From: Vibrio caribbeanicus ATCC BAA-2122 | Lineage (GTDB): Bacteria; Pseudomonadota; Gammaproteobacteria; Enterobacterales; Vibrionaceae | Assembly: GCF_000165125.1 (NCBI RefSeq) | Contig: NZ_AEIU01000063.1 | Location: 18,146 to 82,145, forward strand | Direction: 5' to 3' | DNA: 64,000 nucleotides | Part shown: piece after piece, positions 1 through 8,907 of the stretch | Layout of the letters: each line of letters starts with the position of its first letter | How positions within the stretch are numbered: the first letter of the stretch is position 1 | Program-made: the position numbers and the translations under genes | The notes under the pieces: model-generated | Told to the model about the DNA's origin: nothing | Seen by the model: the letters and a program-made list of their open reading frames with translations, nothing else | Databases searched by the model: none

Positions 1-435
1 ACGAAGCATGGTTCCTGTCAAGACATACTGAATATCTTGCTCTTGGGAAAGCTCTTTCCAGTCACGACTTTGCGCGAAGTCACCCTCACTGGTCACCTGA
101 ATTGATCCCGTTGTTTTGTAATCAACAACTTTAAAGCCCCTTCTTTGAAACTGATAGATAAATCCTTCAGAAACCGTATTACCAAGCCAATTTGTCGCAT
201 CCATATTTTGTAAATCAACAAAAGACGTTACCGCAATCGGTGTTCTTGCTGACACACTAGTGTTAGAGACAACCAGATCTTCTGTCATACTCTCGACGAA
301 GAAATCGAGCGTGTGCCGAGGACTTTCCATAAGCATAAATTGTGACCCAGGGTAAGGTTCTTTACCATTATATACTGGCGCATATGCACATCCAACGAGC
401 AACATCACAGGCACCAATGATAGCCATTTTTTCAT
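1..435 (-). CDS. flgO: FlgO family outer-membrane lipoprotein (partial, cut by window start)
   Basis: This is the N-terminal 145 codons of a gene running off the left edge. The ATG lies at 433-435 on the minus strand. The product starts MKKWLSLVPVMLLVGCAYAP, a lipoprotein signal with lipobox LVGC, so the mature protein should be acylated on that Cys and sent to the outer membrane. The rest reads like FlgO (a conserved stretch 'SVSARTPIAVTSFVDLQNMD' and later 'QFQRRGFKVVDYKTTG'). In Vibrio, FlgO and FlgP are outer-membrane proteins needed for full motility of the sheathed polar flagellum, and flgOP is divergent from flgT, exactly as here. The C-terminus and flgP would lie outside the window. 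Confidence 0.85.
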   Translation of the reverse strand, partial: MKKWLSLVPVMLLVGCAYAPVYNGKEPYPGSQFMLMESPRHTLDFFVESMTEDLVVSNTSVSARTPIAVTSFVDLQNMDATNWLGNTVSEGFIYQFQRRGFKVVDYKTTGSIQVTSEGDFAQSRDWKELSQEQDIQYVLTGTMLR

Positions 436-495
436 TATCAAATCTCCGATACATTAAGGCTTAAAATGTCGAATCTTTTAGTGCACTCCTAAAAG

Positions 496-511
496 TGGAA
501 CATTCTTTGCT
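496..511 (+). promoter_or_regulatory. sigma54-type promoter for flgT
   Basis: TGGAAC-N5-TTGCT, one base off the sigma54 -24 consensus TGGCAC, with the GG-N10-GC spacing. It lies about 90 bp before the flgT ATG. Polar flagellar middle genes of vibrios are commonly driven by sigma54 with FlrC, so the site fits the gene's role. Confidence 0.55.
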
Positions 512-568
512 ATCTCATGTTGCAACCGTTTAAAAAAGCAACGCCTATAAATCAGCTACGATTTAATA

Positions 569-584
569 AGCAAGAAATGAACCA
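569..584 (-). promoter_or_regulatory. sigma54-type promoter for flgO
   Basis: Read on the minus strand the site is TGGTTC-N5-TTGCT, with GG and GC exactly 10 bases apart as in -24/-12 promoters. It predicts a start near 557 and a leader of about 120 nt before flgO. The match to TGGCAC-N5-TTGCW is partial. It is paired with a similar site on the other strand. Confidence 0.5.
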
Positions 585-599
585 ACTTGGTGTAAGAAT

Positions 600-1733
600 A
601 TGAAAAGGTCGCTCATAATTTGGTGTATTGTAATTTATGCTGGGCTCTTCTGCCGAATCAGTCATGCCAGCTGGTATGAAGTCACAGGAAGCTCAGCCAT
701 TGTATCCTCTGAGAAAGAAGCTAGGCTGCACGCTCTTGAAGATGCCATTTATAAAGCGGTAAATTTCTCTGGTGCCGATATCGGAAGCATTTCAAACCTT
801 CGCCCTCTCTTGGAAAGTGAGCGTTCAGAGTATCAATTCAGTAACAGTGAAGTCCGTTATATCATTGTCGATGATGTGGTAAAAAGAGGAGGCAATATTT
901 TTGTCAAAGCTCGAGTTGATATTTACCCATCGGCAACGGCTTGCCACATCAACCAATATAAAAAGACATTTTTGATCGGTAATATTGATATTGCTTCTCC
1001 TCAACAAGCAGTTATGGGGCAGATATACAGTGTTGGTGATGACTTCGCAACCGTAATAAACCGCCAATTAGATAAAGAATCTGCCAGTTTTATATCTGTA
1101 GGAACAACGGACTTCGAGATAAGTGGCAAATATCCTGAACGACTAAAAATGATCGCAGGAGACACTGGAGCTCAATATATTATGGGAGGAACTATCACCG
1201 ATCTTACCGCAACGATTGAGCAAAACTTACTATCAAAAGATCAGACTAATCGTCAATTTGCGCTGGAACTTACCGTCTTTGACGGAAAAACAGGTAATGA
1301 AATTTATCAAAAAAAGTACCGTGAAGTTGCAGTATGGCCGTTCGCAAGAACAAGTAAGGTCGATACAACTAGTGCGCGCTTTTGGGCCTCTACCTACGGT
1401 ACTATGATGCTCAGAATTAGCCGTAATATTATGTTAGATCTCGAATCTGAGATCTCTTGTAAAATAACATTGCCCGAAGTTATTGCTAAGTGGGATAACA
1501 AAATAACTATCGATCTCGGTCGAATACATGGCGTTGAGGCTGGGGATAAACTCAAACTTTGGCACACTGGTTCATTTATTGATCAAAGGGGCTTACCAAG
1601 AAACAAAGTCAGTGAAACAGACGTGACACTGACAGTTTCAAGAGTTTACGAAAACGAAGCTGAACTCAGTATTGATCAACCAGAGCTGGCCAGTAGCGTT
1701 CGAATTGGCGATGTAATGCACAAACTGCTCTAA
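600..1733 (+). CDS. flgT: FlgT, flagellar H-ring protein
   Basis: The 377-aa length matches Vibrio FlgT, a periplasmic protein of the H ring that surrounds the basal-body LP ring of the sodium-driven polar flagellum and helps T-ring (MotX/MotY) and stator assembly. A signal peptide is evident at residues 1-23 (hydrophobic core, likely cleavage after SHA before SWYEVTG). The N-terminal part 'EARLHALEDAIYKAV' is typical of the family, a middle domain begins near 'ACHINQYKK', and the C-terminal part near 300-377 contains a small beta-rich domain ('DLGRIHGVEAGDKLKLW'). It is divergent from flgO, as in V. cholerae. The ribosome-binding site is weak. Start chosen because the signal peptide begins directly there. 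Confidence 0.9.
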   Translation: MKRSLIIWCIVIYAGLFCRISHASWYEVTGSSAIVSSEKEARLHALEDAIYKAVNFSGADIGSISNLRPLLESERSEYQFSNSEVRYIIVDDVVKRGGNIFVKARVDIYPSATACHINQYKKTFLIGNIDIASPQQAVMGQIYSVGDDFATVINRQLDKESASFISVGTTDFEISGKYPERLKMIAGDTGAQYIMGGTITDLTATIEQNLLSKDQTNRQFALELTVFDGKTGNEIYQKKYREVAVWPFARTSKVDTTSARFWASTYGTMMLRISRNIMLDLESEISCKITLPEVIAKWDNKITIDLGRIHGVEAGDKLKLWHTGSFIDQRGLPRNKVSETDVTLTVSRVYENEAELSIDQPELASSVRIGDVMHKLL

Positions 1734-1785
1734 ACATTGGTTTTTTCATTTAATTTTAATCGTTAGTTCGGTATGATGCGTATAT

Positions 1786-1862
1786 GCTCTCGTGGCACAG
1801 CTGGATAGCGCGATCCCCTCCTAAGGGATAGGTCACAGGTTCGAATCCTGTCGAGAGCGCCA
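1786..1862 (+). tRNA. tRNA-Arg (anticodon CCT)
   Basis: A 77-nt cloverleaf with a 7-bp acceptor stem (GCTCTCG with CGAGAGC), anticodon stem ATCCC/GGGAT, loop CTCCTAA giving anticodon CCT, T arm containing GGTTCGAATCC, and an encoded CCA end at 1860-1862. It reads the rare Arg codon AGG. A TATGAT -10-like hexamer lies at 1772-1777. A terminator follows within 6 bp. Confidence 0.96.
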
Positions 1863-1867
1863 TACAA

Positions 1868-1899
1868 AAAAAGCCTGAAAAATAGTTTCAGGCTTTTTG
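1868..1899. terminator. bidirectional intrinsic terminator
   Basis: Stem AAAGCCTGAAA / TTTCAGGCTTT with loop AATAG, A-tract on the left and T-tract on the right, so it can stop the tRNA-Arg transcript (+) and the convergent symporter transcript (-). Confidence 0.85.
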
Positions 1900-1913
1900 T
1901 TATCTAACAGATC

Positions 1914-3185
1914 CTAGCTTAGTTGTGCTTTTACCGCTTGATATTGTTTTTCTTCACCAACAATACGATCTATCACTGCTGACGCCACTAAATCCCCCTG
2001 AACATTCACTGCTGTGCGGAAAGTATCAAGAGGCCTCTCTATAATGAGAAGAACGGCAATTGCTTCAAGAGGAATACCTGCAGCTAAGAGAACAAGTTGC
2101 ATTCCAGACATTGAACCAGATGGCATTCCAGGCGCCCCCACCGAAGAAACCATAGCCATAATAAAGATCATCACTATCCCTGTTGTAGACAGGTCAACAC
2201 CAAACAATTGAGCTAGAAATACTGCCGCTACGCCCTCAAATAATGCCGTTCCATCCATATTCATCACTGCCCCTAAAGGCAAAACAATACTACTGGTAGA
2301 GTCAGAAACACCCAATTTCTCCCTAGCCGTTTTAATCGTAAGCGGCAGCGTAGCAGAACTTGAGGATGTCGCAAACGCCATAGACATCGGAGCCGAGATG
2401 GCCTTGAATAACGTACCAAATTTTATACCTGCACCTAACCTAGCAATGGCCGGAAGCACGACCAAACCATGAATCATAGTGAGTACAAAAACTAGTGCTG
2501 CAAACTCAAATAATTGACTAAATAGTGCGTCATTAGGTTCGATGGTGAAATCAAAAACAATCGCAAAAACTGCAAATGGTGCCAAACGGACAATACCATT
2601 AACAAGCGTAGAAATACCTTTATTCACCCCTCTAACAACCTCAAACACTGGATGGTTTTGTGGCAACGCTGCAATAAGAGCGATAGAAAAAATAATTGCA
2701 AAGACTACGATGGCGAGAAGATTCCCACTCGATAATGCAGAAATAGGGTTGATCAGTGCCATCCCAATTAGCTTACTTGTAATCGCTAATCCAGAGGCAG
2801 AGTCACTATCTATAAGGTTTATATTATCTGAAACTGGTGGAGCCGATGATAACGGCGCCCACTCCGGCATCATGAGTGCAGCTCCCAATCCCAAAACAAT
2901 AGCGATTGTCGTTGTAAACATATAAAAGGCTAAAGTGAGCATACCTACTTTTTTTAGCTTAACAATACTGCCAATATTACTGATACCCTCGATAAGACTG
3001 AACAAAACCATCAAACCGACAATCGACTTGAGAAGTCCGATATAAAGAGTCTTGATCAAAGAAAGAGGCTCATTAACAGTAAAAAGTAGTTCTCTTTGTT
3101 CTGAGAAGATTCCAGTGATCAACCAGGCGAACAATGCCGCAATAATGATCTGGATCGCCAAAGATTGACGAATCATGTTACCCAT
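1914..3185 (-). CDS. dicarboxylate/amino acid:cation symporter (DAACS family)
   Basis: A 423-aa inner-membrane secondary transporter of the glutamate/aspartate/C4-dicarboxylate family (GltP, DctA, SstT relatives). It shows the re-entrant serine-rich loop 'ATSSSSATLPLT' near residue 280, the NMDGT motif of transmembrane segment 7 near 310, and a second hairpin region 'SVGAPGMPSGSMSGMQ' near 350. About eight hydrophobic segments are visible. The substrate cannot be read from sequence; Na+- or H+-coupled uptake of an amino acid or dicarboxylate is the safe call. The start has a good upstream AAGGGA; an ATG three codons later is possible. It stands alone and converges on tRNA-Arg. Confidence 0.88.
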   Translation of the reverse strand: MGNMIRQSLAIQIIIAALFAWLITGIFSEQRELLFTVNEPLSLIKTLYIGLLKSIVGLMVLFSLIEGISNIGSIVKLKKVGMLTLAFYMFTTTIAIVLGLGAALMMPEWAPLSSAPPVSDNINLIDSDSASGLAITSKLIGMALINPISALSSGNLLAIVVFAIIFSIALIAALPQNHPVFEVVRGVNKGISTLVNGIVRLAPFAVFAIVFDFTIEPNDALFSQLFEFAALVFVLTMIHGLVVLPAIARLGAGIKFGTLFKAISAPMSMAFATSSSSATLPLTIKTAREKLGVSDSTSSIVLPLGAVMNMDGTALFEGVAAVFLAQLFGVDLSTTGIVMIFIMAMVSSVGAPGMPSGSMSGMQLVLLAAGIPLEAIAVLLIIERPLDTFRTAVNVQGDLVASAVIDRIVGEEKQYQAVKAQLS

Positions 3186-3627
3186 TATTTATCCCTTAAT
3201 GATTTTTATCATTGTTTATCAAACTCGATACTGAGGACAGTCAGAGATCTGTGTTTCTAGAGTGAATTTCTAATGATAAAAATTTAACTAATTCAAATGG
3301 GCGAGATTCTATTCGATGGAACTAAAAATCCCAAATAGGTTTTGATTACATGCTCAAAGGTTTTGTTATAAGTCACGAATCTTAGTTACAAAAAAGAGAC
3401 AAAATAAAAACAAATGGTGAACTCTATAGCCATATTGCCTGATTAATCACAGGGACCCGAGGGAGAGCGCGTTATCTTCTAAAAAGTAATTATTGTCAAA
3501 TATACCCTCTTGAAATTAACCATATATCCATTGAAAACATATAGTTAATATAAAAATTCGGTACAACTTCAACAATCACGGACAATCAACTAAAATAACT
3601 ATTAATAAAACTATCTATAATTATTGA
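3186..3627. other. 442-bp intergenic region, nothing recognised
   Basis: AT-rich DNA between two divergent genes. It holds a short palindromic stretch AATGATTTTTATCATT at 3198-3213, close to the symporter start, which could be an operator. I see no RNA gene or convincing sigma70 promoter pair. Confidence 0.4.
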
Positions 3628-4134
3628 ATGACGAAGAGTAATCTGACCACGAACACTGGTCACCGCTTTATTTCAAAAGCGAAAACAGCCTTTAAGGTAC
3701 ATATCCATACTCCAGATGACAAAGTATTGCACCGCTCAGTAGGATATGTTCGCATAGGCGAAAAAAAAGGGCTTAAGAAAGCATTGAAGCTTCGCAATCA
3801 ACTAGGCTCAGAGATGTGGGGAAAATTTTGGCGCAAGTTACTTAAAGATCCGTATTTAATGACTCGCTTACCACATTCTTTGGAGCCCAAAATCATTTTT
3901 AAACCACGGCCAACCAAAGAAGACCCGGATGCGACGGATGAATGTTATATTGCGGCATGGAGAAATTATGATAAAAACGGCAAGCTCATTTACCGCAGTG
4001 TCGTTTGTTCAGTGAAAAAACATGGACGATTAGCCGCTTACTCGAAAACAAAAAAGGCGCTCCTTGAAGCAAACAAAGATAACTTGGAAATTCTGGAGTT
4101 CATGGGAAGATTGAATAGCATAGACCTAAAATAA
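3628..4134 (+). CDS. uncharacterised basic protein with an internally duplicated, AP2/integrase-arm-like module
   Basis: I do not recognise the family with certainty. The 168-aa product is very basic, with no signal peptide or membrane segment, so it is probably cytosolic. Two stretches, about residues 12-62 and 105-157, share a layout: a beta-like run with aromatic and basic residues ('AFKVHI', 'CYIAAW'), a short turn ('PDDKVLHRSV', 'KNGKLIYRSV'), another strand ('GYVRIGEKKG', 'VCSVKKHG') and an Ala/Lys helix ('LKKALKLRNQLG', 'KTKKALLEANKD'). Three strands plus a helix is the shape of AP2 and phage-integrase arm-binding domains, so DNA binding is a reasonable guess, not shown. It has no obvious ribosome-binding site. 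It converges on gltX and shares a terminator hairpin with it. Confidence 0.7.
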   Translation: MTKSNLTTNTGHRFISKAKTAFKVHIHTPDDKVLHRSVGYVRIGEKKGLKKALKLRNQLGSEMWGKFWRKLLKDPYLMTRLPHSLEPKIIFKPRPTKEDPDATDECYIAAWRNYDKNGKLIYRSVVCSVKKHGRLAAYSKTKKALLEANKDNLEILEFMGRLNSIDLK

Positions 4135-4161
4135 AGGCCTCAATATATTATCAAGGCCTTT
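4133..4161 (-). terminator. terminator hairpin between the basic protein gene and gltX
   Basis: Stem AAAGGCCT / AGGCCTTT around a 13-nt loop. On the minus strand it is followed by TTTATTTT, so it mainly suits gltX; the plus-strand tail is GGGTT. Confidence 0.55.
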
Positions 4162-4191
4162 GGGTTGAATTACTGTAGTTAGTGAAAGCCT

Positions 4192-5619
4192 CTATAGGCT
4201 CGCTTCTCTCTCTTCAATAAAGCGCAGCGCCATTCTTATACGGCTGATGACGCGCTCTTTCCCTAAAAGGCGCATAACACTATCAACAGATGGCGATTGA
4301 CCTCCTCCCGTGACAGCGACACGTAGTGGCATACCAATCTTACCCATTCCAATTTCAAGCTCTTCACAGACAACCATAATTACATTTTGCTTAATGCTTT
4401 CATCTGTCCAATCCGACAAGCTCTCTACTTTCTCTAAAGCTAGCATTAACGGCTGCTTCGCCACACCCCTAAGATGCTTTTTGGCTGCGCCTGCTTCGAA
4501 CTGTGTGAAATCCTCGTAGAAATAACGAATCTGTTCTGCAAGCTCAATTAGGGTATTACATCGCTCACCAACAAGCGTGATAACTTCATTGATTAAAGGA
4601 CCATTTTCTGTGCTGAAGCCTTGTTGGTCTGTATGCCACTTTAAGTACTTTGCAACGTATTCTGGTTCAGATGTTTTTATGTAGTGATTATTTAGCCACA
4701 GCAACTTTTCTGTATTAAAAGCAGAAGCTGACTTCGATATATTTTCTAAACTAAACAAGTCAATCATTTCTTGCTGAGAAAAAATTTCTTGATCGCCATG
4801 AGACCAACCTAAACGAACAAGATAGTTATTTAACGCGTTAGGTAAATATCCCTCATCGCGATACTGCATCACAGAAACAGCACCATGGCGTTTAGAGAGT
4901 TTTGCACCATCATCACCCAAGATCATTGCACAATGAGCAAAGGTAGGAACAGGAGCCCCCAAGGCTTTATAAATATTAATCTGTCTTGGGGTATTATTGA
5001 TATGATCTTCACCTCGAACAACATGCGTGATCCCCATATCCCAGTCATCGACGACCACAACAAAATTATAGGTCGGTGCACCATCTGTCCTACGTATGAT
5101 CAAATCATCCAATTGTTCGTTGCTAATTTCGATTGTGCCACGAATTTGATCCTCAAAGACAACACTACCTTCTATTGGGTTACGGAAACGAATAACACAG
5201 TCATCTCCCTCCTTTGCAGCTTTATTGGCAGCCACAATTTTAGGGTGTTTAGCATCATAACGTGGCATTTCTTTATTGGCTTCTTGCTCTGCTCGAATCT
5301 CATCGAGAAGTTCTTTAGATGCATAACACCTATACGCCTTATCTTCAGCAAGTAACTTCTCTACCATTTCATCGTAACGCTCGAATCGTTCGGACTGAAA
5401 ATAGGGGCCTTCATTCCACTCAAGCCCCATCCATTGCATCCCCTCTAAGATGGCATCAACTGCCTCTTTGGAGTTGCGCTCGAGATCGGTGTCCTCAATA
5501 CGAAGAACAAATTCTCCACCTTGATTTTGTGCATAAAGCCAAGAATAAAGAGCTGTTCGTGCGCCACCTACATGCAGGTAGCCAGTTGGACTAGGAGCAA
5601 AACGCGTTTTAACCGTCAT
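4192..5619 (-). CDS. gltX: glutamyl-tRNA synthetase
   Basis: Charges tRNA-Glu with glutamate in the cytosol. A class I synthetase of 475 aa, normal for bacterial GltX. The HIGH motif appears as '[17 protein letters not shown]' at residues 8-24 and the KMSKS motif as 'KLSKRHG' near 240. 'RIEDTD' and '[11 protein letters not shown]' are characteristic of GluRS/GlnRS. The C-terminal anticodon-binding part ends at '...[11 protein letters not shown]'. The gene is monocistronic by context, next to copA as in V. cholerae. Confidence 0.97.
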   Translation of the reverse strand: MTVKTRFAPSPTGYLHVGGARTALYSWLYAQNQGGEFVLRIEDTDLERNSKEAVDAILEGMQWMGLEWNEGPYFQSERFERYDEMVEKLLAEDKAYRCYASKELLDEIRAEQEANKEMPRYDAKHPKIVAANKAAKEGDDCVIRFRNPIEGSVVFEDQIRGTIEISNEQLDDLIIRRTDGAPTYNFVVVVDDWDMGITHVVRGEDHINNTPRQINIYKALGAPVPTFAHCAMILGDDGAKLSKRHGAVSVMQYRDEGYLPNALNNYLVRLGWSHGDQEIFSQQEMIDLFSLENISKSASAFNTEKLLWLNNHYIKTSEPEYVAKYLKWHTDQQGFSTENGPLINEVITLVGERCNTLIELAEQIRYFYEDFTQFEAGAAKKHLRGVAKQPLMLALEKVESLSDWTDESIKQNVIMVVCEELEIGMGKIGMPLRVAVTGGGQSPSVDSVMRLLGKERVISRIRMALRFIEEREASL

Positions 5620-5823
5620 GAAAAATACCTTGATTGTCTAAATGACTATGTCACTAAAAATTGCGCGTTATTTTATCACTGCTATCTAATACTACAATGC
5701 TAGTAAAGGAATCTTTTTCGCAAATTTCTTACATATTCCCAAGTCCTGCAAGGTTTGAGATTCTGAGGATTGGTATATTGTGTAGTCTCTGAGATATATT
5801 TATCTACCATTTACTTACCGGGC

Positions 5824-5854
5824 TTGACCTTACCCTTGGGGTAGGCTTTATCTT
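5824..5854 (+). promoter_or_regulatory. CueR/MerR-type promoter and operator of copA
   Basis: -35 TTGACC (5824-5829) and -10 TATCTT (5849-5854) are separated by 19 bp, the over-long spacer typical of MerR-family promoters. Inside it is the imperfect dyad ACCTTACCC-ttg-GGGTAGGCT (5827-5847), close to the CueR box that controls copA in enterics and vibrios. Cu(I)-bound CueR would untwist the spacer and activate. No cueR gene is in the window. Confidence 0.85.
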
Positions 5855-5883
5855 CTACAAAAGCCTATTGCGGAGTAAACACT

Positions 5884-8595
5884 ATGACATCATTCAATAT
5901 CCCGATTTCAGGTTTGACATGTAACCATTGCATCAAAAAACTCGAAAATGCACTGTTAAATAATCATAATATTGTAATTGAGCATATTTCCAAGACCTCT
6001 CTATCCATTAACACTGACAGTTCATTAACCGAACTGATCACAACGATAGAACAGCAGGGATACTCTGCAGGCCAATACTATTGTTTTCATCTTGAAGGAC
6101 TGAAATGCGGGAAATGCGTCTCTAAATTGGAACAAGAATTATTGAAATCTAGCGAAAATAGGGTTCTGCACCTATCGACAAATAAACTTGAGATCATTTC
6201 TTTAGCGAAACAAAATCGTATAATTGAAACCGTCGAATCCACTGGCTACCAAGCCGTATTAGATTCGCACTCCTTGGCCACACCAACATCCAAAGTAACT
6301 CCAGAAGCGCCTCAAAAACAGGACAATTCATGTTCTCCTGAAACTCAGCCGAACGAAACGATGAATAAAATTCACCTTTTGATATCAGGAATGACGTGTG
6401 CAAGCTGTGTTGCTTCTGTTGAAAAAGCACTACTCTCTCTCGAACCAATTACAAGCGCACAAATCAATTTGGCGGAAAATAGCGCATTTATCACCAGCAA
6501 AATATCTAAAATCGAACTTAAAAACCAACTTTATCAGGCCGTAGAGTCCGCTGGCTATCGAGCTGAATACCTCGACGGTATTTCAGAACTTGAACAAAAA
6601 AACATTACCCAACAACAAACCGAACAAACACAACATAAAAAAAACGCGATATTAGGCTTAGCGGTTGGAGCTCCTCTTATGATGTGGGGAATATTGGGGG
6701 GTAATATGATGATTCGTAATTCTCAAGACCAATTAGCTTGGGGAGCGATAGCAATACTGTCCTTCATTTTATTATCCACAGCAGGCCGATACTATTTTCT
6801 CAATGCATGGCAAGCCCTAACACATAAGAGGGCTACAATGGATACCCTAGTAGCAATGGGGACGGGTGCCGCTTGGCTTTATTCCACGCTTGTGATTATT
6901 TCTCCTACACTTTTTCCAGCGATTTCTAGGCATGTTTACTTTGAAGCTAGTGCAATGATCATTGGCTTAATCTCATTAGGCCACTATATAGAATCAAAAG
7001 CAAAAGCAGGCACGACACGTTCGATTCAGGCACTGATTAACCTTCAACCCAATACCGCGACCCAGATTATTAATGGTGTCGATAAGAAGATTAATATAGA
7101 AGATGTTCTTGTCGGTATGCAGTTAAGGATAAAACCCGGAGAAAAAGTTCCAACCGATGCGGTTGTCATTTCTGGCGTTACCTATGTCGATGAATCAATG
7201 CTAACTGGAGAATCTATGCCTGTGGTAAAAAAAACAGGCGACAAAGTCGCTGCCGGCACATTAAATCAAGATGGGAGTTTAGTTGTTGAAGCAAGTAGTT
7301 TAGGTAGAGACAGTCTGTTATCACGTATCATAGAGTTGGTTCGTCAAGCACAAAGCTCGAAACCCAAAATTGCGAAACTCGCAGATCAAATTTCCGCAAT
7401 ATTTGTCCCCACTGTAATATTGATTGCGTGCTGCTCTGCTCTTGTATGGTACATTTTCGGTCCCGAACCCAAACTAAGCTACATGTTAGTCGTTACAACG
7501 ACAGTACTGATCATCGCCTGTCCATGTGCGCTTGGATTAGCAACACCGCTCTCTGTGACGGCGGGAATTGGAAAAGCCGCGGAGATGGGAATTCTTATAC
7601 GGGACGCAGATGTGCTTCAAACTGCAAATAATATTGATACTGTCGTTTTCGATAAAACAGGTACTCTTACCGAAGGCAAACCCCAAGTACAGAAAATATA
7701 TAGCTTTAATTATGATCAATATGAGTTGATAAAAATGGCTGCATCAGTGGAGCAAAACTCTGAACATCCGCTGGCCCGAGCGATCGTGACTGAAGCAAAA
7801 TGTGATAACTTACCTAAAAGTGACAACTTTTACAGTCTGCCAGGCAAAGGGGTATTTGCGACCATTGACCGTCAATCTGTTGCCATTGTCTCCAGTAACT
7901 ATGCGCGGGAGCAACAATGGTCTTTGACCAAAGTTCACACTATTCTTAACCAATGCACTTCCAAAGCTTGGACCCCGGTAGTGGTTGCTATTGAAGGGCA
8001 AGTCGTTGGCATTATTGCGATTTCAGACACCATCAAACCCGAAGCTAAAAAAGCCATTTCGGTATTGAAGCAAAGAGGGATTACTCCCATTATATTAACT
8101 GGTGATAATCAAACTGTTGCCACAGCTATTGCAGAAGAGATAGGTATAAAGCAGGTTATTGCAGAGGTTCTACCTGATGGGAAAGCCACCCATATTTTGG
8201 CACTTCAGCAGCAAGGATATAAAGTCGCAATGGTTGGAGATGGCATAAATGATGCTCCAGCCTTGGCAAGTTCAGATGTTGGTATTGCAATGGGAAGCGG
8301 GAGTGATGCCGCTTTAGAAAGTGCACAAATCACTTTACTCAATTCCTCTCCGCTTGCAGTACTCCATGCTATAGAAATTTCTCAAGCGACACTTCGTAAC
8401 ATGAAACAAAACCTGTTTGGTGCTTTCATCTATAATAGCCTGAGTATACCGATTGCTGCCGGAGCACTTTACCCAAGTTTAGGTTTTTTACTCAGTCCAG
8501 TCGTTGCTGGTGCTGCAATGGCAATTTCATCAATTACTGTTGTAAGTAATGCCAACAGGCTAAGAAATATAAAAATAACATCGCGTTCTACTTGA
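5884..8595 (+). CDS. copA: Cu(I)-exporting P1B-type ATPase CopA
   Basis: Pumps Cu(I) from cytosol to periplasm. The 903-aa protein has three N-terminal heavy-metal-associated domains with CxxC sites: GLTCNHC (Cys13/16), GLKCGKC (about residue 77) and GMTCASC (about residue 170). Then come eight transmembrane helices with the CPC metal site ('IACPCALG'), the phosphorylation motif DKTGT, the SEHPLA motif of the nucleotide domain, and GDGINDAPAL. E. coli CopA has two metal-binding domains, so this form is longer. A ribosome-binding site CGGAG sits 9 bp before the ATG, and the MerR-type promoter lies directly upstream. Confidence 0.96.
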   Translation: MTSFNIPISGLTCNHCIKKLENALLNNHNIVIEHISKTSLSINTDSSLTELITTIEQQGYSAGQYYCFHLEGLKCGKCVSKLEQELLKSSENRVLHLSTNKLEIISLAKQNRIIETVESTGYQAVLDSHSLATPTSKVTPEAPQKQDNSCSPETQPNETMNKIHLLISGMTCASCVASVEKALLSLEPITSAQINLAENSAFITSKISKIELKNQLYQAVESAGYRAEYLDGISELEQKNITQQQTEQTQHKKNAILGLAVGAPLMMWGILGGNMMIRNSQDQLAWGAIAILSFILLSTAGRYYFLNAWQALTHKRATMDTLVAMGTGAAWLYSTLVIISPTLFPAISRHVYFEASAMIIGLISLGHYIESKAKAGTTRSIQALINLQPNTATQIINGVDKKINIEDVLVGMQLRIKPGEKVPTDAVVISGVTYVDESMLTGESMPVVKKTGDKVAAGTLNQDGSLVVEASSLGRDSLLSRIIELVRQAQSSKPKIAKLADQISAIFVPTVILIACCSALVWYIFGPEPKLSYMLVVTTTVLIIACPCALGLATPLSVTAGIGKAAEMGILIRDADVLQTANNIDTVVFDKTGTLTEGKPQVQKIYSFNYDQYELIKMAASVEQNSEHPLARAIVTEAKCDNLPKSDNFYSLPGKGVFATIDRQSVAIVSSNYAREQQWSLTKVHTILNQCTSKAWTPVVVAIEGQVVGIIAISDTIKPEAKKAISVLKQRGITPIILTGDNQTVATAIAEEIGIKQVIAEVLPDGKATHILALQQQGYKVAMVGDGINDAPALASSDVGIAMGSGSDAALESAQITLLNSSPLAVLHAIEISQATLRNMKQNLFGAFIYNSLSIPIAAGALYPSLGFLLSPVVAGAAMAISSITVVSNANRLRNIKITSRST

Positions 8596-8907
8596 GTGAT
8601 TTGAAAATAGAGGAATCAAAGCGCTGTCTTTATTTGCAGGTATTGTTGCCGGCTTCTTATTGAAATAAGTCGTTACTCTATCTGCAAGGCAAATGACCCT
8701 CACTAAATCTAGTACCCAATAAGCCCCAAAGTTACTCAAACATAAATTTAACTTTAAATCTATGTTTTATTTATAAAAAAAATAAGTCATAAAAAAGCAT
8801 ATGAATAACAAATATCTTTATATGCACCTTTGCTTATATATAATTCTTTCGAATCCTTAATATCCAATTAAGTTACATAGATAAAATCACATAAAAGAGC
8901 AGTATAA
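8596..8907. other. 312-bp AT-rich intergenic region before the barrel genes
   Basis: No complete gene seen. At 8612-8665 a short open stretch after AGAGGA reads (I)KALSLFAGIVAGFLLK then stop, but its first codon is ATC, so it looks like a small membrane peptide that lost its start, or chance. The rest is A/T-rich leader of the first barrel gene. Confidence 0.4.

Noticed and set aside
1786-1811. TGGCAC in tRNA-Arg as a sigma54 -24 element
   Set aside because: No TTGC element at the right distance; it is part of the tRNA D-arm region.
4885-5355. Plus-strand open frame of 156 codons opposite gltX
   Set aside because: It lies fully antisense to a clear GltX and its translation has no family pattern; a shadow frame.
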